From assembly GCA_965601425.1 (NCBI GenBank), contig CBFCWF010000170.1:1-9610 (forward strand): a stretch of 9,610 bases of DNA, in the 5' to 3' direction. The notes beneath the pieces were generated by a model, which was not told where the DNA came from, made no database searches, and saw only the letters and a program-made list of their open reading frames with translations. A program made the translations under genes and the position numbers. Numbering within the stretch: position 1 is the stretch's first letter; each line of letters opens with the position of its first letter. The stretch comes from Thiosocius sp965601425 (GTDB lineage Bacteria; Pseudomonadota; Gammaproteobacteria; Chromatiales; Chromatiaceae). Shown piece by piece: positions 5,871 to 9,610 of the stretch.

Positions 5871-7051
5871 GCGACGACTTTGTTTTCACCTCGGAGTCGA
5901 TGACTGCGGGACACCCGGACAAGCTCTGTGACCAGGTCAGCGACGCCATTGTCGACCACTACCTGTCGCGCGATCCGAATGCACGGATCGTCGCCGAGAG
6001 CGTGGTCGCCAGCGGGGTCATGTTCATTTCGACCCACTTCGCGTCCAGGGAGACACTGGACATCGCGGACATTGCGCGGCGGGTGGTGCGCGACATCGGC
6101 TATCCGAAGGACGTGTTCGACGCCGACGCATGCACCATCATGACCAGCTTCACAGACCACACCGCGACCGACTATCTCGCCGTGGACTACGACAAGCTCG
6201 ACGATGAGTACATCGATCGCCTGGCCAGCAAGCATCAGGTCACGGTATTCGGTTACGCCTGTAACCAGACGCCCGACCTGATGCCGTTGCCGATCTGGTT
6301 GGCGCACCGGCTGGCGCACCGGCTCGATGCGGGCAAGGTCAAGAAGAAGCTGCCCTACCTGTTGCCGGATGCGAAGGCCCAGGTGGGCATCGAGTACCGC
6401 GGGGGCAGACCCTCGCGCGTACACAGTCTCACGCTGGTCGCGAGCCAGTCGGATCCTGACGTGGGCGTCGATCAACTGCGCGACGATCTGCTCGAGCACG
6501 TCATCGATCCGGTTTTCAGCGACGTGGACTGGGACCTCGACAAACGGTCGAAACTGTCCGTCAATCCGGAAGGCCTGCTGATCGGTGGCGGTCCTTCGGC
6601 CCACTCGGGGCTGACCGGCCGCAAGACCGGTGTGGACACCTACGGTGAATATGCGAGGCACAGCGGTGCGGCGTTGAGTGGCAAGGATCCGCTGCGTGTC
6701 GATCGGGTCGGCGCCTATGCGGCGCGCTATGTCGCGAAGAACCTGGTCGCCGCCGGTCTCGCGGACGAGTGTGAAGTCGTGTTGAGTTACGCGGTCGGTG
6801 CGGCCGGGCCGGTCAGTGTCCGGGTGCGTGGGCTCGGCACCGGCAAGGTCGACGATCACGCCCTCGGCGCGCTGGTAAAGGATCAGTTCGATCTACGCGT
6901 CGCGGCCATCGTGCGCGATTTCGGTCTGACCGGGCTACCGGCCGGCCATGACGACGGCTTCTACCGCAAGCTGGCCTGCTACGGCCAGATCGGCCGCACG
7001 GATCTCGACGTTCCGTGGGAGCAGACAGACCGGGCCGGCAAGCTCAAGTAG
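5867..7051 (+). CDS. Divergent methionine adenosyltransferase (MAT/MetK) homologue with altered substrate pocket
   Basis: A 394-residue cytoplasmic protein with the three-part MAT fold throughout: FTSESMTAGHPDK (7-19), DAKAQV (168-173), GLTGRK (248-253), SGKDPLRVDR (271-280), AARYVAKNLVAAGLADECE (285-303) and the terminal WEQTDRA. By my hand alignment to E. coli MetK (384 aa, numbering from memory), phosphate- and metal-binding positions are kept: H16, D18, K19, E44, K170, R252, K253, K273 and D279. Positions that hold methionine and adenine are changed: E55 to H57, Q98 to H98, D118 to H123 (the GAGDQG loop reads ASKHQV), F230 to L238, D238 to H246 and K269 to R277. It may still bind ATP and cleave triphosphate, but ordinary SAM synthesis is doubtful. 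It is coupled to the P-type ATPase gene by a 4-bp overlap. Alternatives are a housekeeping MetK of an odd lineage, or a pseudo-enzyme; the intact frame and conserved core argue against decay. Confidence 0.85.
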   Translation: MSDDFVFTSESMTAGHPDKLCDQVSDAIVDHYLSRDPNARIVAESVVASGVMFISTHFASRETLDIADIARRVVRDIGYPKDVFDADACTIMTSFTDHTATDYLAVDYDKLDDEYIDRLASKHQVTVFGYACNQTPDLMPLPIWLAHRLAHRLDAGKVKKKLPYLLPDAKAQVGIEYRGGRPSRVHSLTLVASQSDPDVGVDQLRDDLLEHVIDPVFSDVDWDLDKRSKLSVNPEGLLIGGGPSAHSGLTGRKTGVDTYGEYARHSGAALSGKDPLRVDRVGAYAARYVAKNLVAAGLADECEVVLSYAVGAAGPVSVRVRGLGTGKVDDHALGALVKDQFDLRVAAIVRDFGLTGLPAGHDDGFYRKLACYGQIGRTDLDVPWEQTDRAGKLK

Positions 7052-7062
7052 CGGTCGAGCGA

Positions 7063-7281
7063 TCAGACCTTGTGGATCAGCCGCTGCTCGACGCCGCGCA
7101 CCAGTGCGCCGCTGAGCAGCGAGAACGCGCCGGTCACCGCGGCAATCTTGGCGAGTTCCTGAGGCGGCGGGAGGCGCAACCGGAACTTGCGATCGCCCTG
7201 GCTCACGCCCATGTTGTAGTGAATGATAGCCTCGGTCATGAAGACGCCGAAGGTGATGCCGGTGAAGATGAGACCGCGCAT
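7063..7281 (-). CDS. Small two-helix inner-membrane protein, unknown function
   Basis: A 72-residue protein with no family I can name. Residues 1-17 (MRGLIFTGITFGVFMTE) form a first hydrophobic segment and residues about 41-62 (QELAKIAAVTGAFSLLSGALV) a second; between them is a basic hydrophilic loop (GDRKFRLRLPPP). The C-terminus is basic (RGVEQRLIHKV). It looks like a helical hairpin in the inner membrane. ATG at 7279-7281 is preceded by GAGG at 7291-7294, 9 nt away. It lies 89 bp downstream of the histone-like gene on the same strand and converges on the MAT-like gene with an 11-bp gap. The clear ribosome site, sensible hydropathy and fit in the gap support a real gene; the role is unknown. 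Confidence 0.7.
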   Translation of the reverse strand: MRGLIFTGITFGVFMTEAIIHYNMGVSQGDRKFRLRLPPPQELAKIAAVTGAFSLLSGALVRGVEQRLIHKV

Positions 7282-7324
7282 TGCTGAGATCCTCTTGGAA
7301 GGTTGAGACCGGTATTGACTATAC

Positions 7325-7357
7325 CACCGGCGGCTGACTCATGGACGGCCGCCGGCG
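7325..7357 (-). terminator. Strong hairpin after the histone-like gene (terminator or attenuator)
   Basis: Read on the minus strand, CGCCGGCGGC and GCCGCCGGTG pair over 10 bp with one G-U wobble and a 13-nt loop, starting 13 nt past the histone-like stop codon. The wobble pairs only in the minus-strand RNA (it is A-C on the other strand), which fits a transcript in this direction. No T-run follows, so termination may be partial or need other factors; it may also stabilise the mRNA end. Confidence 0.5.
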
Positions 7358-7370
7358 TAGAGATTTGACC

Positions 7371-7904
7371 CTATTTCTTCGCCGTCGATTTCTTCTTGGC
7401 CGACGACTTCTTCTTCGCACTCGCCTTCTTCTTGCTGGACGCCTTCTTCTTCGCGGCCGGTGCCTTCTTTGCCGACGTCTTCTTCTTCGCGGCGGCCTTC
7501 TTCTTCGTTGCGGTCTTTTTCTTCGCCGTCGTCTTCTTCTTTGTCGCGGCCTTCTTCTTGGCGGCGGCCTTCTTCACCGTCTTGCGCACCTCCGCGGCCT
7601 CGTCCGCGACCGTGCCGCGCAGATGATCGATTTTGCTGCTGACCGCATCGATGATATCGCTGCCGATGGCCTCGACCTCGTCGAGCAGACCCTTGAGCAC
7701 CTGCGCCGCCTGGGTCTCGGCGACCGTCTTGGCGGCCGATGAAATCTTGTCCGTCACTGCGCCCACGCCGTCCTTCACTTCACCGAGCACGAGTTCCCCC
7801 GCCTTCTCCACCTCGTTGATCACGCTCGAAGCGGTCGATTGTACGGATGTCTTGATGTTTTTCTTTTTCGTCGCCTTCTTTTTCTTGCTCGCTTTCTTGG
7901 CCAT
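7371..7904 (-). CDS. Histone H1-like / AlgP-like lysine-rich DNA-binding protein
   Basis: A 177-residue protein in three parts. Residues 1-18 are a short basic head (MAKKASKKKKATKKK). Residues 19-108 are a helical, amphipathic and rather acidic core without Cys or Trp, resembling phasin-like or apolipoprotein-like helices (VINEVEKAGELVLGEV...). Residues 114-177 are about ten and a half hexads of the type KKK-x-x-[A/S/T], with 31 lysines in 64 residues. Such tails, as in AlgP and eukaryotic H1, bind nucleic acid non-specifically. A phasin-like core with a lysine-rich tail also recalls PhaF, which links polyhydroxyalkanoate granules to DNA, so that is the main alternative. ATG at 7902-7904 has AGGGGG at 7912-7917, 7 nt away. 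A promoter lies just upstream, suggesting its own transcription unit that may run on into the 72-residue membrane protein. Confidence 0.85.
   Translation of the reverse strand: MAKKASKKKKATKKKNIKTSVQSTASSVINEVEKAGELVLGEVKDGVGAVTDKISSAAKTVAETQAAQVLKGLLDEVEAIGSDIIDAVSSKIDHLRGTVADEAAEVRKTVKKAAAKKKAATKKKTTAKKKTATKKKAAAKKKTSAKKAPAAKKKASSKKKASAKKKSSAKKKSTAKK
7374..7565 (-). repeat. Degenerate 18-bp tandem repeat encoding the KKK hexads
   Basis: The 3' part of the histone-like gene is about ten and a half degenerate 18-bp units, seen on the plus strand as recurring cttcttctt. Each unit encodes a hexad such as AAKKKA, ATKKKT or SAKKKS; one unit reads SAKKAP. Arrays of this kind can vary in copy number between strains by slippage. 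Confidence 0.8.
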
Positions 7905-7940
7905 TACGGCGCCCCCTGGTATTGAGATATCCCAACATTA

Positions 7941-7968
7941 AATATAGGCGTTCGATTCTTCATCGCAA
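7941..7968 (-). promoter_or_regulatory. Sigma-70-like promoter of the histone-like gene
   Basis: On the minus strand TTGCGA (7963-7968) and TATATT (7941-7946) are separated by 16 bp, giving a predicted start near 7935, about 30 nt before the ATG at 7904. The surroundings are AT-rich. A small inverted repeat, GCAAT-N6-ATTGC (7965-7980), overlaps the -35 and could be an operator. Confidence 0.5.
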
Positions 7969-7980
7969 TCAAAAAATTGC

Positions 7981-8260
7981 TTGCGTTTGACTTGTATACG
8001 ACGCGATCGGTCGGGAACTCATATCGGCCAGGCGGCGCTATGTTCAGCGACGCCATCGGCCAGCGTCGTCGTCGCGCAGCGACCGCCCGACAACAGCGTC
8101 CTTTCACGCATCAGCTTAGTCGTCTCGCTCCATCTTCATCGGAAGCCGTGGCCGACCCGAACATCGCATCAAACGTTCGCGCTTGACACGCTGCGGCTCG
8201 ACAAGCGCTCACTGCGTGCCACCCGGTACCGGCCGCCGAGCGCTAAGCGGTCATGCGATG
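7981..8260. other. Non-coding intergenic stretch without recognised content
   Basis: Between the histone-like promoter and the rightward promoter of the barrel gene I see no convincing gene. The open frames here (for example about 7981-8298 on plus) lack ribosome sites and protein-like composition. TTGACA occurs at 8183-8188 without a matching -10. A 10-bp palindrome CCGGTACCGG lies at 8223-8232. No tRNA-like cloverleaf or known RNA family was recognised. Confidence 0.5.
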
Positions 8261-8263
8261 GGA

Positions 8264-8282
8264 TGGTCCATGATCCGGACCA
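8264..8282 (+). promoter_or_regulatory. Operator-like inverted repeat before the barrel gene promoter
   Basis: TGGTCC-N7-GGACCA, perfect 6-bp arms, ends 5 bp before the candidate -35 at 8288. This is where an activator or repressor dimer could sit. The motif is not one I can assign. Confidence 0.35.
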
Positions 8283-8287
8283 ATGGT

Positions 8288-8315
8288 TTGCGATCTAACG
8301 GTTCCCCGGTATGCT
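8288..8315 (+). promoter_or_regulatory. Candidate promoter of the outer-membrane barrel gene
   Basis: TTGCGA (8288-8293) and TATGCT (8310-8315) are 16 bp apart, the same -35 and spacing as the histone-like promoter. The predicted start near 8322 leaves a leader of about 150 nt before the ATG at 8472. The match is moderate and could be chance. Confidence 0.35.
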
Positions 8316-8471
8316 GAGAACGCCGCGCAGGTCCGGCGGTGGCTCAACCGTCGGGCGTCTCGGCAGCAAACCCGATCCCATGCCGCAGCGCCGGTTACGC
8401 GCTCCATGCGCGGGCCGATGGGCGTGGCGACGGGAATCCGAAGGCCCGACGAACGGAGGCAGTGAACAGCG

Positions 8472-9272
8472 ATGAATCCCCTCGAAAAGATCTTGTCCGC
8501 CGGCGTGCTCGGGTGCGCGGCGCTGGGTCCGGCGGTCGCGTCTGCAGACCAGAGCCTGGCCAAACAGGCACAGAACCCGGTAGCCGATCTGATCAGCCTG
8601 CCGCTGCAGAACAACACCAACTTCGGCCTGGGGCCGGATGACCGCACGCAGAACATCCTGAACGTGCAGCCGGTCTGGCCGATCGCGCTCAACGACGACT
8701 GGAACCTGATCACGCGCACGATCCTGCCGGTCGTGTCGCAGCCGCTGCCGGACGGCGACCGCAAGAACGGCCTCGGCGACACCAGCTTCACCGCGTTCCT
8801 GTCGCCAAGCGCCGAGAGCAACGTGACCTGGGGGCTCGGGCCGGTGGTGTTGGTCCCGACCTCGACCGACGATGCGCTCGGCAACGGCGAATGGGGCGGC
8901 GGCCTTTCGGCGGTGGTCCTGACCATGCCGGGGAACTGGGTCGTCGGCTCGCTGTTAAGCAACGTCTGGGCGCCGAAAGGCGACGCGGCACGCAACAAGG
9001 TCAATCTGTTCACCTGGCAGTATTTCATCAACTACAACATCCCGGACGGCGACGGGCTGTACCTGGTCTCCGCGCCGATCATCACCGCGGACTGGGAGGC
9101 CGACAGCTCGGACCGGTGGACCGTCCCGTTCGGTGGCGGTGTGGGCAAGATCTTCAGGATCGGGCAGCAGCCGGTGAATGCCCAGATCTCTGCCTATTAC
9201 AATGTCGAAAAGCCCGACCTCGGCCCCGACTGGCAGCTGCGCACGCAGATCCAGTTCCTGTTCCCCAAGTAG
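8472..9272 (+). CDS. Outer-membrane beta-barrel protein of the 'neuromedin U'/transporter type
   Basis: A 266-residue exported protein. Residues 1-25 form a signal peptide with K6, a hydrophobic core and an AVASA|D cleavage site; C15 in VLGC is only a weak lipobox, so a lipoprotein is less likely. The mature start (SLAKQAQNPVADLISLPLQ) and the following NNTNFGLGP and LNVQPVWPIALNDDWNLI are typical, from memory, of a proteobacterial family often labelled 'neuromedin U' or 'transporter' in databases, a misleading name for a barrel of unknown substrate. The rest is alternating hydrophobic/polar beta strands with Gly, Asn and Asp turns, ending in a strand with late aromatic Phe (QIQFLFPK). ATG 8472 has GGAGG at 8455-8459, spaced 12 nt, which is long; a GTG at 8462 is out of frame. 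It appears to be a single-gene unit. Confidence 0.82.
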   Translation: MNPLEKILSAGVLGCAALGPAVASADQSLAKQAQNPVADLISLPLQNNTNFGLGPDDRTQNILNVQPVWPIALNDDWNLITRTILPVVSQPLPDGDRKNGLGDTSFTAFLSPSAESNVTWGLGPVVLVPTSTDDALGNGEWGGGLSAVVLTMPGNWVVGSLLSNVWAPKGDAARNKVNLFTWQYFINYNIPDGDGLYLVSAPIITADWEADSSDRWTVPFGGGVGKIFRIGQQPVNAQISAYYNVEKPDLGPDWQLRTQIQFLFPK

Positions 9273-9596
9273 CGGGCGACGGACCGCGCGGCGCTTGCCG
9301 GGGCGGCGCCGGGTGAAGCAATATCCGCGCCCCCAGGCCGCCGCGCATCCGAATACAGCGGTCTTGCTTGCGTCAGATCACAGCGGTCGCGTTTGCCGGG
9401 TCGGAGCGCTGCCCTCGAGGGTCGCGAAGGGGTATTTTTTATTCAGGAATGCCCCGAAAGGCCTTATTCGGCGCTGCGGCTGCCGGACGCCGACGAGGGG
9501 ACATCGGGTGCTCGGGGCGTTCGGCCCATCACATGTCCTCTCGACGTGAGCCGGCGGCGCGTGGCGCCCGCGGATTCATCTACGGAGGGATTGACC
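9273..9596. other. Non-coding intergenic stretch with several small inverted repeats
   Basis: No credible gene was found. It holds CGGCGC-N11-GCGCCG at 9289-9311, 16 nt after the barrel stop and without a T-run, a possible weak terminator. It also holds a direct repeat ACAGCGGTC at 9355-9363 and 9380-9388 (25-bp period), a perfect palindrome CCCTCGAGGG at 9412-9421, and a hairpin around an AT-rich patch at 9429-9455. No clear promoter pair was found for the next gene. Confidence 0.45.
9429..9455 (+). other. Hairpin around an AT-rich patch upstream of the last gene
   Basis: On the plus strand GGGGTATT (9429-9436) pairs with AATGCCCC (9448-9455) over 8 bp with one U-G wobble and an 11-nt loop. 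The stem includes part of a TATTTTTTATT patch that stands out in the GC-rich surroundings. It could be a terminator-like or regulatory hairpin; the evidence is pairing only. Confidence 0.3.
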
Positions 9597-9610
9597 ATGT
9601 CGAAGCGATT
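9597..9610 (+). CDS. Start of a gene running off the right edge
   Basis: ATG at 9597-9599 opens MSKR..., preceded by GGAGGG at 9584-9589 with 7-nt spacing. Only four full codons are visible, so the product cannot be named. Confidence 0.55.

Noticed and set aside
5795..6859. 354-codon antisense frame over the MAT-like gene
   Set aside because: Composition is typical of an antisense shadow and the plus-strand frame shows clear MAT homology.
7396..7626. Phe/Ala-rich frame on the plus strand resembling a membrane protein
   Set aside because: It is the complement of the lysine-codon repeats of the histone-like gene; runs of Phe arise from cttctt.
8183..8206. TTGACA as the -35 of a rightward promoter
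   Set aside because: No acceptable -10 hexamer at 15-19 bp downstream.
7981..8298. 105-codon frame in the intergenic region
   Set aside because: No Shine-Dalgarno, starts at a non-ATG codon, composition unlike a protein, and it runs through a likely promoter and inverted repeat.
8243..9031. 262-codon antisense frame over the barrel gene
   Set aside because: Ser/Pro/Arg-rich shadow; the plus strand has a signal peptide and family motifs.
9289..9311. Intrinsic terminator of the barrel gene
   Set aside because: The 6-bp GC stem has an 11-nt loop and no T-run, so I mention it only as a possible weak structure.

Overview
The window is GC-rich chromosomal DNA with tightly packed genes. The gene set points to a gammaproteobacterium, perhaps of the Chromatiales/Ectothiorhodospiraceae type, though no marker gene fixes the taxon. 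It holds a tandem universal stress protein, a Na+/Ca2+-exchanger-type antiporter, a lysine-rich histone H1-like protein and a 'neuromedin U'-type outer-membrane barrel. I see no mobile element, CRISPR array, tRNA or rRNA.

Layout. (1) Bases 1-403 (+): C-terminal part of a YugP-type neutral zinc metallopeptidase, cut by the window edge and overlapping tail-to-tail with the next gene. (2) 374-2446 (-): a CaCA-family antiporter followed by a two-domain universal stress protein. (3) 2447-2708: a divergent regulatory region with an AT-rich patch and several inverted repeats. (4) 2709-7051 (+): a two-gene operon of a P2-type (Ca2+-ATPase-like) P-type ATPase with an HMA-like N-terminal extension, and a divergent methionine adenosyltransferase (MAT) homologue. 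The two overlap by 4 bp, with a perfect Shine-Dalgarno inside the ATPase 3' end. (5) 7063-7904 (-): a histone-like protein and a 72-residue two-helix membrane protein. (6) 7905-8471: non-coding, with a promoter for the histone-like gene and a weaker one facing right. (7) 8472-9272 (+): an outer-membrane barrel protein. (8) 9273-9596: non-coding, then the first codons of another gene.

The most unusual object is the MAT homologue. It keeps the fold signatures and the residues that bind ATP phosphates and metal. Against E. coli MetK (numbering recalled from memory), the positions that hold methionine and adenine are replaced: E55, Q98, D118 and D238 are all histidine, F230 is Leu and K269 is Arg. 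It is translationally coupled to a cation-pump gene, which is not a usual partner for SAM synthesis. This looks like a neofunctionalised MAT paralogue tied to ion transport, and is the best candidate here for an undescribed system.

How the genes may work together (inference): the exchanger and the ATPase are divergently transcribed cation transporters sharing one control region. With the stress protein they suggest a cation and stress homeostasis neighbourhood. The histone-like and barrel genes look like independent units.
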